From positions 22,477 through 45,457 of the forward strand of contig DKYD01000003.1 in NCBI GenBank assembly GCA_002492335.1: a stretch of DNA of 22,981 bases, in the 5' to 3' direction. This DNA is from Lachnospiraceae bacterium UBA7109. GTDB lineage: Bacteria > Bacillota > Clostridia > Lachnospirales > Lachnospiraceae. The position numbers were made by a program, and so were the translations under genes. Positions 7,418-16,730 of the stretch are shown here, piece after piece. The first letter of the stretch is position 1; each line of letters starts with the position of its first letter. The notes below the pieces were generated by a model. It made no database searches, was not told where the DNA came from, and saw nothing but the letters and a program-made list of their open reading frames with translations.

Positions 7418-8819
7418 GAAAATGACAGATGCAGATTTCAATTCTATAAGAAAGCTCACCTCCTCTGACCGTGTTTTCACAGGAAGTGAAATTGCAAGTG
7501 AATATTTCCGTGATGAAATGCCGGAATATGGAATTTATCAGCCGGAATTATATGTAGAGGTTCTGAACACGGCAGAAGTATCCGCAATTATGAAATATGC
7601 CTATGAGCATAACATTCCCGTTGTCTGCCGCGGCGCCGGAACCGGACTCGCAGGAGGCGCAACCTGTAAGTATGGAGGAATTATGTTATCTGTTATGCGC
7701 ATGAACCACATTTTCCCGGTTGACCATAAAAATCAGACGATTACTGCAGAACCCGGCGCACTGCTCGTTGATATACAGACCGCCGCATCCAAAGAAGGAC
7801 TCTTCTATCCTCCTGATCCGGGAGAAAAAACTGCCTCTATCGGTGGAAATGTGATTACAAATGCCGGAGGAATGAAAGCGGTAAGATATGGACTAACAAG
7901 AGATTTTGTGAGATGCATGGAAGTTGTCCTTCCGGACGGTTCAATTATGAACTTCTCTTCCAATGTCGTAAAAAACACGACCGGCTATGCACTTAAGGAT
8001 CTGATCATCGGCTCAGAAGGTACACTCTGCATTCTGACACAGGTAACCTTAAAGCTCCTTCCGGCGCCCACCTGCACCAGCACTCTGGTTATGCCTTTCA
8101 GGAGCCTGGAGGAATGTGCGGACATGGTTCCGGAAGTACTTAAACTTCCCTTTATCCCCACTGCCATTGAATTTCTGGAAAGGGAGCTGATTGATATTGT
8201 AGAAAGGAACTTAAACAAAATGTTTCCGGTTAAAGAAGGAGAAGCCGTCCTCATTGTCATGTATGACGCCTCCAGCAAGCAGGAACTTGATGACGCTGTG
8301 GCAAAAGCGGCAGAAGCCGCCCTCGCAAATGGCGCCCTCGACTGTTTCATTGCGGGAACTCCGGAACGGGCTGCTTCCGTATGGTCTGTACGTGGGGGAA
8401 TTCTGGAAGGCATGAAAGCTGATTCTGTTGCGCAGGAAGAATGTGATGTTGTTGTTCCCCGCTCCAGAATCGCCGAATATGTAAAAGCCGCAAAAAAGAT
8501 TGCAAGCTCCCACGGAATCCGTGTAGAACCTTGCGGACACTGCGGAGATGGCAACATTCATACGGAGATTCTTCGTGATCCGGAAATGAGTGATGAAGAT
8601 TGGAAAGCAGCAACAAAAGCCAGTCTTACAGAACTCTATTCCCTTTCCAAAGAACTGGGCGGACAACTTTCCGGCGAACATGGCATCGGAAACGGCCGTC
8701 TGGAATATCTGGAAGATTTTGTCGGAGAGCGAATGATTAAGCTGTACAAATCCATCAAGCTTGCCTTTGATGACAAACTGATTCTGAACCCTGGCAAGGT
8801 CATTGAGTTTAACAAATAA
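7401..8819 (+). CDS. lctD: FAD-linked 2-hydroxyacid (D-lactate-type) dehydrogenase, GlcD/LctD family
   Basis: 472 residues. The FAD-binding PCMH domain (about 45-225) has CRGAGTGLAGGATC (76-89), PPDPGEKTASIGGN (137-150) and GSEGTLCILTQ (204-214). The C-terminal domain has GHCGDGNIH (H380, H387) and SGEHGIG (E426, H427), the metal and substrate site of D-lactate/glycolate dehydrogenases. Beside a ferredoxin-fused EtfAB it matches the Acetobacterium LctBCD complex, which oxidises lactate with NAD+ while using reduced ferredoxin. Lactate as substrate is inferred; other 2-hydroxyacids are possible. ATG 7401 is chosen over ATG 7395 because AGGAGG is 9 nt away from it and only 3 nt from the other. 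Confidence 0.88.
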   Translation: MAFPYKKMTDADFNSIRKLTSSDRVFTGSEIASEYFRDEMPEYGIYQPELYVEVLNTAEVSAIMKYAYEHNIPVVCRGAGTGLAGGATCKYGGIMLSVMRMNHIFPVDHKNQTITAEPGALLVDIQTAASKEGLFYPPDPGEKTASIGGNVITNAGGMKAVRYGLTRDFVRCMEVVLPDGSIMNFSSNVVKNTTGYALKDLIIGSEGTLCILTQVTLKLLPAPTCTSTLVMPFRSLEECADMVPEVLKLPFIPTAIEFLERELIDIVERNLNKMFPVKEGEAVLIVMYDASSKQELDDAVAKAAEAALANGALDCFIAGTPERAASVWSVRGGILEGMKADSVAQEECDVVVPRSRIAEYVKAAKKIASSHGIRVEPCGHCGDGNIHTEILRDPEMSDEDWKAATKASLTELYSLSKELGGQLSGEHGIGNGRLEYLEDFVGERMIKLYKSIKLAFDDKLILNPGKVIEFNK

Positions 8820-8853
8820 TCCTATCTGAAAGACATGTGCCGCAAAGCACACC

Positions 8854-8901
8854 AAAAGAGACGTCAGGAAGCATCTCACCCCTGCCGTCTCTTTTCTTTT
8901 T
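8854..8901. terminator. bidirectional terminator between the etf/lct operon and the GH43 gene
   Basis: AAAAGAGACG (8854-8863) pairs with CGTCTCTTTT (8886-8895), with a further CAGG/CCTG after one mismatch and a 12-nt loop, and is followed on the plus strand by a C/T-rich T run. The A run of the 5' arm supplies U residues for the opposite strand, so it can serve both convergent units. Confidence 0.82.
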
Positions 8902-8933
8902 CATTCTGAATTATTCATTTTAAAAATTCTTTT

Positions 8934-11183
8934 TTATTTCTCATATTTCTCCATGAATCTCTGGATAATAGTCGCGCACTCTGCACGGTTTGCACTCCCC
9001 TGCGGGTCAAGAAGAAGTTTTCCATCAATGGTCTTTCCTGTGATAATTCCTTCAGATACTGCCCACTTAAGTGCATCTGCCGCAAAATCCTGTACATCTC
9101 CTGCATCCGGGAAGGAACTGTAATCGCCGTCTGCCTTTACATCATATCCCTTATAATCCTTTGCATAACGATACATCATCGTTGCCATCTGCGCACGGGT
9201 TACCGGGTCATTTGCCCCGAACAGCTTCGTTCCTGTATATCCGGTTACGATCTTCGCACTTGCCGCCCACAGAACTGCATCCCTGAACCAGTCATGCTCC
9301 GTCACATCGGAGAAGACATCTGTGTATTCCATAACCTCTTTTCCATTCAACTTATGCAGCACAGAAGCAAACTGTGCCCTTACGAGTGTACCTGCAGGCC
9401 CGAACTCATCCTCCTTCATACCTGTCATGGTCTGATGTACATAATTAAACACAACTGCGTTATAATACCATGCATCCTCCGCAACATCTTTATATGGAAG
9501 CTTTATATCTGCAGGTTTTTCTTCCAACGCATCCTTCGACACCTTAAGCACCTTTAATGCATCATCCACTTCTTCCTGCGTTGCATCTTCCTTTTCCGCC
9601 ACCACTTTTGCATCTGCAAGTGCTTTCATATAAGCATTCCAGCTTTCCTCGGTATATTTATCCTTCTCTGTCTCCGAAAGCGCCTTTTTGATCGTGTTTT
9701 CAAGCGCCGCCTTTCCTACATAAGACTCTTCATATTTCATCATCAGATTATCATATTCTTCTGCTGTAATCGGCATAACCGTACCATGGCTTGCCACCGG
9801 ATCCGGCATAGAATACAAAGTTGTGCCGTCTGCTTCTGCACTGGAATTTGTTCCAAGAACATGAAACCAGCCCTTTGTAATATCATCCGACAGACCCGGG
9901 AAAATCGTAGCGCCGGTTCTGTCAGCCATCAGGCAGTATACATCGTCATTTGTCATCTCCGCGCCCTTAAGCGCCGCCATATTTTTTGCATTCTCCGCAT
10001 CATCTGTATTGATTTTGAAAATACATCCGCCTTCAATCTGTCCGCCGCTGATATTCAGGGAATTGTTCGCTACAAGATCCCATTTTTCAGCCGTAAGGGA
10101 TTTGCTTTTCTCACAGTAAATTCTCTTACCCGGAGTTCCATATACATTTGTATTTCCATCTTCATTCTTTGTATAACGATAATAATAGTCGCCAACCTTA
10201 ATCACTGTTGTATCAATAACAGAACCTTTTTCTTCAATCCATACCTTCGCTTCAGAAAACGTATGGAAATCTCTCGTTGTTGCATAATATACTCTCTGCT
10301 TTGCATAATTATCATCGGATACCTTAGACGCCCAGAATACGACATACTGCTCTGTCTCGTCATCCCAGTAAGCTTCCGGCGCCCAGGTACATCCTGCAGT
10401 ATCTAAGGACACCTTGCAGAGTCTCGCATCTGACCAGTTCGCCAGGTCATCAGATTCCCATACAACAATGCTCTGGCTTCCTTCTGTCTGGTTCTTGTTC
10501 CAGCCCATTCCAGGATAATGTACCCCGTCCTGCGTAAGACCTGCAACGGTAAGGTCTGTTGCGATCATATAAAACTTGTCCCCCTCATGGGAACGGAATA
10601 CAAACGGATCACGGATTCCATGTGTTCCAGCCTTTGATTCCAGCACATATTTTCCATCGTTCAATGCTTCATAATTCAGACCGTCCCGACTGATTCCAAA
10701 GTATACTCTCTCATCCTTAAATCCTGTATACGGGAAATATGCAAACAGATAATCTGTTGTTTCCTCTATCTCTGCTTTCGCACGCACATGGCACACAATT
10801 TCTTTTTTCTCAACTGCATCCCCGCAGGTAATCGTTGCAGTCAGCGTCACATCTGTATCTGCATCCTGACGGGTAACCTTGCCTGCCGCAATCTTTCCAT
10901 CCGCCTTTGAACTGATAACTGCTTCATCAGAGGATGTCCATGCAATAACAGAACCATTTTCTCCTGTCTCAGGAAGAGTCAGGTTACCGGACACATCCTC
11001 GCTGTTTGTAACGGTAAGCGCCTCTTTATCAGCCTTTGCAACGCTCTCATCCGTAGCCTCATCCGCAGCCTTTGCGATACTTCCCAAAGTCCCCGGAAGA
11101 ACTGTGACTGCTGCCATAGCGGCAACTGTAATACCCGTAACCAGAGATTTAAGGATTCTCCGGCCATTTCCTCTCTTCTTCAT
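8934..11183 (-). CDS. secreted GH43-like glycosidase with Ig-like, FIVAR-like and three SLH domains
   Basis: 749 residues. A signal peptide (basic start MKKRGNGRR, hydrophobic core about 12-30, cleavage near AKA-AD at about 39). About 45-137 resembles the atrophied bacterial Ig-like domain found in Clostridia. A five-bladed GH43-type domain spans about 143-470, with candidate catalytic residues D192 (GIRDPFVF), E270 (WAPE) and E384 (QIEGG). About 484-556 is FIVAR-like, then SLH repeats at about 563-612, 620-675 and 688-743. The SLH repeats would hold the enzyme on the cell wall, with substrates probably arabinose-, xylose- or galactofuranose-containing glycans; the linkage cannot be told. The start at 11183 follows AGGAGG by 5 nt; the longer reading from 11252 adds 23 residues before the signal peptide. 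It stands alone, with no sugar transporter or regulator beside it. Confidence 0.87.
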   Translation of the reverse strand: MKKRGNGRRILKSLVTGITVAAMAAVTVLPGTLGSIAKAADEATDESVAKADKEALTVTNSEDVSGNLTLPETGENGSVIAWTSSDEAVISSKADGKIAAGKVTRQDADTDVTLTATITCGDAVEKKEIVCHVRAKAEIEETTDYLFAYFPYTGFKDERVYFGISRDGLNYEALNDGKYVLESKAGTHGIRDPFVFRSHEGDKFYMIATDLTVAGLTQDGVHYPGMGWNKNQTEGSQSIVVWESDDLANWSDARLCKVSLDTAGCTWAPEAYWDDETEQYVVFWASKVSDDNYAKQRVYYATTRDFHTFSEAKVWIEEKGSVIDTTVIKVGDYYYRYTKNEDGNTNVYGTPGKRIYCEKSKSLTAEKWDLVANNSLNISGGQIEGGCIFKINTDDAENAKNMAALKGAEMTNDDVYCLMADRTGATIFPGLSDDITKGWFHVLGTNSSAEADGTTLYSMPDPVASHGTVMPITAEEYDNLMMKYEESYVGKAALENTIKKALSETEKDKYTEESWNAYMKALADAKVVAEKEDATQEEVDDALKVLKVSKDALEEKPADIKLPYKDVAEDAWYYNAVVFNYVHQTMTGMKEDEFGPAGTLVRAQFASVLHKLNGKEVMEYTDVFSDVTEHDWFRDAVLWAASAKIVTGYTGTKLFGANDPVTRAQMATMMYRYAKDYKGYDVKADGDYSSFPDAGDVQDFAADALKWAVSEGIITGKTIDGKLLLDPQGSANRAECATIIQRFMEKYEK

Positions 11184-11208
11184 AGAAACCTCCTGCCCTT
11201 TTCTTTCT

Positions 11209-11237
11209 ATTATACTAAATACCGCCGAAAAAGAAAA
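11209..11237 (-). promoter_or_regulatory. promoter of the GH43-SLH gene
   Basis: Perfect TATAAT on the minus strand (11209-11214), about 26 nt before the ATG, with a poor -35 (TTTTCT, 17-nt spacing). The -35 region overlaps the T-rich tail of the gdhA terminator. Confidence 0.45.
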
Positions 11238-11266
11238 GTCCCGGAACTTCAATATTTCCAGGACTT
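11228..11266 (-). terminator. terminator after gdhA
   Basis: On the minus strand AAGTCCTGGAA pairs with TTCCGGGACTT (11 pairs, one G-U, 9-nt loop) and is followed by TTCTTTTT. It lies about 32 nt after the gdhA stop and insulates it from the GH43 gene. Confidence 0.88.
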
Positions 11267-11298
11267 ATCAATATCATTTTTATCTTAAAATTCAGCTG

Positions 11299-12633
11299 TT
11301 ATACAATTCCCTGTGCAGTCATAGCGTCTACAACCTTCTCGAATCCGGCAATGTTAGCGCCTGCAACATAGTTGCCTGCCATACCGTAACGTTTCGCCGC
11401 ATCATCCGCATTGTGGCAGATGTTAACCATGATGTCTTTCAGTTTAGCATCTACTTCCTCGAATGTCCAGCTCAGGCGCTCGCTGTTCTGTGACATCTCA
11501 AGTGCAGAAGTTGCAACGCCACCAGCATTAGCAGCTTTACCAGGTCCAAATAATACGCCATTCTCCTGCAGATACTCGGTTGCTTCCATCGTGGTAGGCA
11601 TATTCGCCCCTTCACATACTGCGATACATCCATTTGCAACAAGCTGTTTTGCATCTTCTAACAGAAGCTCATTCTGAGTTGCACATGGAAGAGCCAGGTC
11701 AACCTTTACAGACCATACGCCGCGTCCCTCATGATATTCGGAATTCGGACGATATTTCTTATATTCAGTAAGTCTTGCACGGTTTACTTCCTTGATTTCC
11801 TTCAATGCAGCTACATCGATTCCTTCCGGATCATATACCCAGCCTGTGGAATCACTTGCAGTAACAACCTTTACGCCAAGCTGCTGCGCCTTCTGGATCG
11901 CATAGATCGCAACATTACCGGAACCGGAAACCGCCGCTGTCTTTCCTGCAATATCGTGACCGTTAATCTTCAGAAGCTCGTCTGTAAAATAAAGAAGACC
12001 ATAACCAGTAGCCTCTGTTCTTGCGAGAGATCCGCCATAGCTTAATCCCTTACCTGTAAGTACTCCTTCATATACGCCGCGGATTCTCTTATACTGTCCG
12101 AACATATAACCGATCTCTCTTGCGCCTGTTCCGATATCTCCGGCCGGAACGTCTGTATCAGCGCCGATATATTTGCAAAGTTCTGTCATGAAACTCTGGC
12201 AGAATGCCATAATCTCTCTGTCTGATTTGCCCTTCGGGTCAAAGTCAGAACCACCTTTTCCTCCGCCGATCGGAAGACCGGTAAGAGAGTTCTTAAAAAT
12301 CTGCTCAAATCCAAGGAACTTGATAATTCCAAGATTTACAGACGGGTGAAGACGTAAGCCTCCCTTGTATGGTCCAATCGCACTGTTGAACTGTACACGA
12401 TAACCTGTGTTCACCTGAACCTGCCCCTTATCATCTACCCACGGTACACGGAATTTAAACTGTCTCTCCGGCTCTACCAGTCTCTCAAGCAGAGCGTCCT
12501 TGCGGAACTTCTCTTCATTTGCTTCTACAACAACTCTCAATGACTCTAATACTTCTTTTACTGCCTGGTGGAATTCTGGTTCTGCAGGGTTCTTCGCCAC
12601 TACTTTTTCCAGGACTTCATCAACATATGACAT
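11299..12633 (-). CDS. gdhA: glutamate dehydrogenase, hexameric (probably NADP-specific)
   Basis: 444 residues, the usual length of the 50-kDa hexameric type. It interconverts 2-oxoglutarate plus ammonium and glutamate. The substrate domain has GPYKGGLRLHPSV with K90 and PIGGGKGGSDFDPKGK with the catalytic K126; TDVPAGDIGTGAREIGYMFG follows. The Rossmann domain contains AVSGSGNVAIYAIQKAQQLG, with the GSGNVA phosphate-binding turn. Coenzyme choice is inferred from similarity to clostridial and enteric anabolic enzymes and is not certain. AGGAGG lies about 9 nt before the ATG. It is a single-gene unit with its own promoter and terminator. Confidence 0.96.
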   Translation of the reverse strand: MSYVDEVLEKVVAKNPAEPEFHQAVKEVLESLRVVVEANEEKFRKDALLERLVEPERQFKFRVPWVDDKGQVQVNTGYRVQFNSAIGPYKGGLRLHPSVNLGIIKFLGFEQIFKNSLTGLPIGGGKGGSDFDPKGKSDREIMAFCQSFMTELCKYIGADTDVPAGDIGTGAREIGYMFGQYKRIRGVYEGVLTGKGLSYGGSLARTEATGYGLLYFTDELLKINGHDIAGKTAAVSGSGNVAIYAIQKAQQLGVKVVTASDSTGWVYDPEGIDVAALKEIKEVNRARLTEYKKYRPNSEYHEGRGVWSVKVDLALPCATQNELLLEDAKQLVANGCIAVCEGANMPTTMEATEYLQENGVLFGPGKAANAGGVATSALEMSQNSERLSWTFEEVDAKLKDIMVNICHNADDAAKRYGMAGNYVAGANIAGFEKVVDAMTAQGIV

Positions 12634-12668
12634 ACCTTTATACCTCCTAGAACATTTTTTCCTTAACT

Positions 12669-12697
12669 ATTGTAAAGGATTTCCTCTTAGAACACAA
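12669..12697 (-). promoter_or_regulatory. promoter of gdhA
   Basis: On the minus strand TTGTGT (12692-12697), a 17-nt spacer and TACAAT (12669-12674). It gives a leader of about 30 nt. The remainder of the 231-nt gap between purL and gdhA is A/T rich; I see no clear purL terminator or operator there. Confidence 0.65.
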
Positions 12698-12864
12698 GTC
12701 TTTTTTGAAGTTATTTTATTCTTTTCTTGCAATAACACTGCAAATCCTCTCATATTTTATTGATGAAAAATGTTTTTTATGAAACAGAGTGGATTCTAAG
12801 TTGCATTTTATCCGGTATAAATCATATGTTTTACACTGTATCCTCAGCTATCTTTATATTGTTA

Positions 12865-15800
12865 TTACCTGAAATATTTTACGCCGGACTCAAATATCTT
12901 CATATCCTGCTCGCCGTAAATATTCACGGCTACACTCCGGTCACGTCTCTCTGAATGAGCCATCTTGCCAAGCACGCGGCCATCCGGACTTGTGATACCC
13001 TCAATCGCAAGATAAGAGCCATTGATATTCCACTCTTCATCCATCGTAATATTTCCCTCCGGATCGCAGTACTGTGTTGCTACCTGTCCGTTTTCAAACA
13101 GTTTCTTCAGCCACTCGTCATTCGCAACAAAACGTCCTTCTCCATGGGAAGCCGGGTTGGTATAGACGCCCCCAAGCTTGGCCCCTGCAAGCCACGGAGA
13201 TTTGTTTGTGACCACCTTCGTATAAACCATTTTGGAAATATGCCGACCGATTGTATTATAAGTCAGGGTCGGTGAATCTGCTGTCTGTCCGGTAACCGCA
13301 CCGTTCGGAACAAGTCCGAGTTTTATCAGTGCCTGGAATCCATTGCAGATACCGAGCGCCAGTCCGTCACGTTCATTCAAAAGCTTCTCAACTGCTTCTT
13401 TTATCTTCGCATTCTGGAATGCAGTCGCAAAGAATTTCGCGGAGCCGTCCGGTTCATCACCTGCGCTGAATCCGCCCGGGAACATAATGATCTGCGACCG
13501 GGAAATCGCCTCTTCAAACACATTTACGGAATCCAGAATGTCAGATGCACTCATATTCCGGAATACTTTTACAATCGTCTTTGCTCCTGCACGTTCAAAG
13601 GCTTTCGCACTGTCATATTCACAATTTGTTCCGGGGAATACCGGAATAAATACCGTTGGCTGTGCAATCTTATGGGTACAGATATGAACATCCGACGTAT
13701 CATAAAGGCCTGTTTCAACCTTCTCATCCTGTCCCTCTGCACCGGAATTCGTTGCAAATACCCTCTCCAGCGTACCGGTCCATGCTTCCTTTGCTTCCTT
13801 AAGAGTAATCTCCGTATTTGCATAAGCAAACTTTCCGTTGTCTGTCACTTCACCGATCACTGTATAGGTAATGCCAAGTTCTCCAACCTTCTCTGCCGGA
13901 ACCTCCGCAATCACATCGCCAAATGCAGGTGCAAAAAGATCTCTTGCGTCTATATTGTGCTCAAGCTTTACGCCCATTCCGTTGCCAAATGCCATTTTAC
14001 TTACCGCGGCGATAATTCCATGTCTGTCAAGCGCATAGGCAGATACGATCTTACCGCTGTGTATATCTTCTGTAAATTTCGCATACTGCTCCATTACCTT
14101 TGCATACACCGGAACATCATACTCATCTGTCTCAATCTGAAGCCATACCAGCTTATTTCCCGCTTTCTTAAGCTCCGGTGTAATAATATCTTTCTCCTTT
14201 GCCACATCAACTGCAAAAGATACCAGCGTCGGCGGTACATCAATATCTTCAAATGTACCGGACATACTATCCTTTCCTCCGATAGACGGCAGCCCAAATC
14301 CAAGCTGTGCGTTATATGCACCGAGAAGCGCTGCAAACGGCTGGCTCCATCTGTGCGGATCTTCTGTCATACGACGGAAATATTCCTGGAAGGTAAAACG
14401 GATCTTACTGTAATCACCGCCTGCCGCCACAATCTTTGCCACAGACTCTGTCACAGCATAAATTGCCCCGTGATACGGACTCCAGGTTGAAAGATAAGGA
14501 TCAAATCCATAGCTCATCATAGTCACTGTATCACAATCTCCTGTAAGCACCGGAAGTTTTGCAACCATTGCCTGTGTCTCTGTCATCTGATATTTTCCAC
14601 CATGCGGCATAAAGACAGAGGCTGCTCCGATAGAGCCGTCAAACATTTCTACAAGTCCCTTCTGGGAGCACACATTCAGATCCCTCAAAACAGCAAGCCA
14701 TTTTTCTCTTACATCTCCCACTTCGGCTCTTGTAAGAATGGTATCCTTTCGATTCGGAATATCCACTGCTACAGCTGCTTCCTGATGTGCTCCGTTCGTA
14801 TCAAGGAAAGCACGGGAAAGGTTCACGATCTCCCTTCCTCTCCAGGATAACACCAGTCTTGGTTCCTCTGTGACAACCGCTACCTTCGTTGCCTCCAGAT
14901 TCTCCTCCGCTGCATACTCCATAAATTCCTCTACATCCTTCGGGTCAACCACAACCGCCATACGTTCCTGAGATTCCGAAATGGCAATTTCCGTCCCGTC
15001 AAGACCTGCATACTTCTTCGGCACTTTATCAAGATCAACTGTCAGACCATCAGCCAGTTCACCGATTGCGACAGATACGCCGCCCGCGCCAAAGTCATTA
15101 CATTTTTTAATTAATTTACTTACTTCCTCCCTTCTGAAGAGACGCTGAATCTTGCGCTCTGTAGGAGGGTTACCCTTCTGCACTTCCGCTCCGCATGTCT
15201 TTGTAGACTCTTCTGTATGCACCTTGGAAGATCCGGTCGCACCGCCGCAGCCGTCACGCCCGGTACGCCCGCCAAGCAGAATAATGATATCTCCCGGATC
15301 AGAGGTTTCGCGGATAACCGCACGTCTCGGAGCTGCTCCAAGTACCGCTCCGATCTCCATACGCTTTGCAACATAATTCGGATGATAGATTTCCTTAACC
15401 GTTCCGGTGGCAAGGCCAATCTGATTGCCATAAGAGCTGTAGCCATGAGCCGCTTCACGCACCAGCTTCTTCTGCGGAAGCTTACCTTTCATTGTATCCT
15501 TTACGGATACCGTCGGGTCTGCGGCTCCCGTTACACGCATCGCCTGATAAACATAAGTACGTCCTGACAAAGGATCACGGATTGCTCCGCCAAGACAGGT
15601 TGCAGCTCCACCAAAAGGCTCAATCTCTGTCGGGTGGTTATGTGTCTCATTTTTAAAGTTTACAAGCCACTCTTCTTCTACTCCATCTACCGTAATCGGT
15701 ACAACAATACTACATGCATTGATTTCATCTGATTCTTCCTGATCTGCAAGCTTTCCTTCTTTTTTCAGCTTACGCATTGCCATAAGCGCCAGATCCATCA

Positions 15801-16632
15801 GGCAGACAAACTTGTCCTCTCTGCCTTTAAAGATCTCGCTGTGGTCTGCAAGATACTGTCTGTAAGTCTCTTCGATCGGCTCCCTGTAATCACCATCACC
15901 AAAAGTCACATCTGTAAGCTCTGTGGAAAAAGTCGTATGACGGCAGTGGTCTGACCAATACGTATCCAGCACACGAATCTCTGTCATAGAGGGATCTCTC
16001 TTCTCTTCTTTACAGAAATAATTCTGAATATGCTGAAAATCTTTAAATGTCATGGCAAGTCCCAGAGAATCATATAATTCTTTCAGCTTATCTTCAGACA
16101 TATGCTGGAAACCGTCAAAAATAAGCACATCTTCAGGCTCCTCAAATTTTGTCAAAAGAGTCTCCGGCTTCTCGAGACCGGTCTCTCTGGAATCTACCGG
16201 ATTAATACAATGTGACTTAATTGCCTCAAATTCTTCATCCGAAACAGCCCCATTTTTTCCCTCTATCACATAAGTAACCTCTGTTTTAATTACCGGCTGT
16301 TCATCCTCTTTAATAAACTGGACACACTGCACAGCAGAATCCGCACGCTGGTCAAACTGTCCCGGCAGGAATTCTACAGAGAACACTCTGCATCCTTCTT
16401 TCATCGGAAATTCTTCCTGATACAACGTATCTACCGGCGGTTCCGAAAAAATACCGTTACATGCTTTTTCGAAGGTTTCATCGGAAATATTTTCCACGTC
16501 ATAGCGAATCAGCACCCTTACATTTTCCACATCTTTAATTCCGAGATAACTGCTGATCTCATGCTTCAGATCATGTGCCTGTACACCAAATCCTTCTTTT
16601 TTCTCCACATACACTCTTCTTACTTTGCTCAT
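12865..16632 (-). CDS. purL: phosphoribosylformylglycinamidine synthase, full-length single-chain type
   Basis: 1255 residues. Fourth step of purine synthesis: FGAR plus glutamine and ATP gives FGAM. The N-terminal PurS-like region and the two AIRS-type halves carry HNHPTEIEPFGGAATCLGG and SIGGKDSMSG. The C-terminal class I amidotransferase domain has FPGTNCEYDSAKAFERAGA, FPGGFSAGDE, the nucleophile C1096 in ALGICNGFQAL and the H1226/E1228 pair in AHSER. All three functions (PurS, PurL, PurQ) are therefore in one chain, as in proteobacteria and many Lachnospiraceae, and unlike the split form of Bacillus. GGAGGAG lies about 7 nt before the ATG. No other pur genes are adjacent. Confidence 0.97.
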   Translation of the reverse strand: MSKVRRVYVEKKEGFGVQAHDLKHEISSYLGIKDVENVRVLIRYDVENISDETFEKACNGIFSEPPVDTLYQEEFPMKEGCRVFSVEFLPGQFDQRADSAVQCVQFIKEDEQPVIKTEVTYVIEGKNGAVSDEEFEAIKSHCINPVDSRETGLEKPETLLTKFEEPEDVLIFDGFQHMSEDKLKELYDSLGLAMTFKDFQHIQNYFCKEEKRDPSMTEIRVLDTYWSDHCRHTTFSTELTDVTFGDGDYREPIEETYRQYLADHSEIFKGREDKFVCLMDLALMAMRKLKKEGKLADQEESDEINACSIVVPITVDGVEEEWLVNFKNETHNHPTEIEPFGGAATCLGGAIRDPLSGRTYVYQAMRVTGAADPTVSVKDTMKGKLPQKKLVREAAHGYSSYGNQIGLATGTVKEIYHPNYVAKRMEIGAVLGAAPRRAVIRETSDPGDIIILLGGRTGRDGCGGATGSSKVHTEESTKTCGAEVQKGNPPTERKIQRLFRREEVSKLIKKCNDFGAGGVSVAIGELADGLTVDLDKVPKKYAGLDGTEIAISESQERMAVVVDPKDVEEFMEYAAEENLEATKVAVVTEEPRLVLSWRGREIVNLSRAFLDTNGAHQEAAVAVDIPNRKDTILTRAEVGDVREKWLAVLRDLNVCSQKGLVEMFDGSIGAASVFMPHGGKYQMTETQAMVAKLPVLTGDCDTVTMMSYGFDPYLSTWSPYHGAIYAVTESVAKIVAAGGDYSKIRFTFQEYFRRMTEDPHRWSQPFAALLGAYNAQLGFGLPSIGGKDSMSGTFEDIDVPPTLVSFAVDVAKEKDIITPELKKAGNKLVWLQIETDEYDVPVYAKVMEQYAKFTEDIHSGKIVSAYALDRHGIIAAVSKMAFGNGMGVKLEHNIDARDLFAPAFGDVIAEVPAEKVGELGITYTVIGEVTDNGKFAYANTEITLKEAKEAWTGTLERVFATNSGAEGQDEKVETGLYDTSDVHICTHKIAQPTVFIPVFPGTNCEYDSAKAFERAGAKTIVKVFRNMSASDILDSVNVFEEAISRSQIIMFPGGFSAGDEPDGSAKFFATAFQNAKIKEAVEKLLNERDGLALGICNGFQALIKLGLVPNGAVTGQTADSPTLTYNTIGRHISKMVYTKVVTNKSPWLAGAKLGGVYTNPASHGEGRFVANDEWLKKLFENGQVATQYCDPEGNITMDEEWNINGSYLAIEGITSPDGRVLGKMAHSERRDRSVAVNIYGEQDMKIFESGVKYFR

Positions 16633-16712
16633 ACGTTCTCCTCCATTTATTTATTTTGTATCTTTTTATCTTTGCCTTCATCCGGATATATATATCTTCA
16701 TATCCTGCCTCT

Positions 16713-16721
16713 ATCATAACA
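16713..16721 (-). promoter_or_regulatory. possible extended -10 promoter of purL
   Basis: TGTTATGAT on the minus strand about 80 nt before the purL ATG, right at the end of the preceding membrane protein gene. The -35 is weak. I see no guanine-riboswitch-like or PurR-box-like structure in the 98-nt gap. Confidence 0.3.
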
Positions 16722-16730
16722 TACTTCTTT

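Noticed and set aside
7985..8557. 190-codon open frame on the minus strand, overlapped by another at 8211-8879
   Set aside because: Both are antisense to lctD with Ser/Ala-rich or Phe-rich shadow composition, and they overlap one another.
9786..10406. 206-codon open frame on the plus strand
   Set aside because: Antisense to the GH43 domain, low-complexity Cys/Ile/His-rich protein, no promoter or ribosome site.
12634..12864. Terminator or small RNA between purL and gdhA
   Set aside because: Only a 5-bp TTGCA/TGCAA hairpin without a T run was found; too weak to call.
13672..14490. 272-codon open frame on the plus strand
   Set aside because: It lies antisense inside purL, a certain gene. It has no ribosome site and its protein is rich in Cys, His, Arg and Ile as expected of an antisense frame.
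16633..16730. Purine riboswitch or PurR box before purL
   Set aside because: The 98-nt gap is A/T rich and lacks the paired loop motifs of a guanine aptamer and any PurBox-like repeat.
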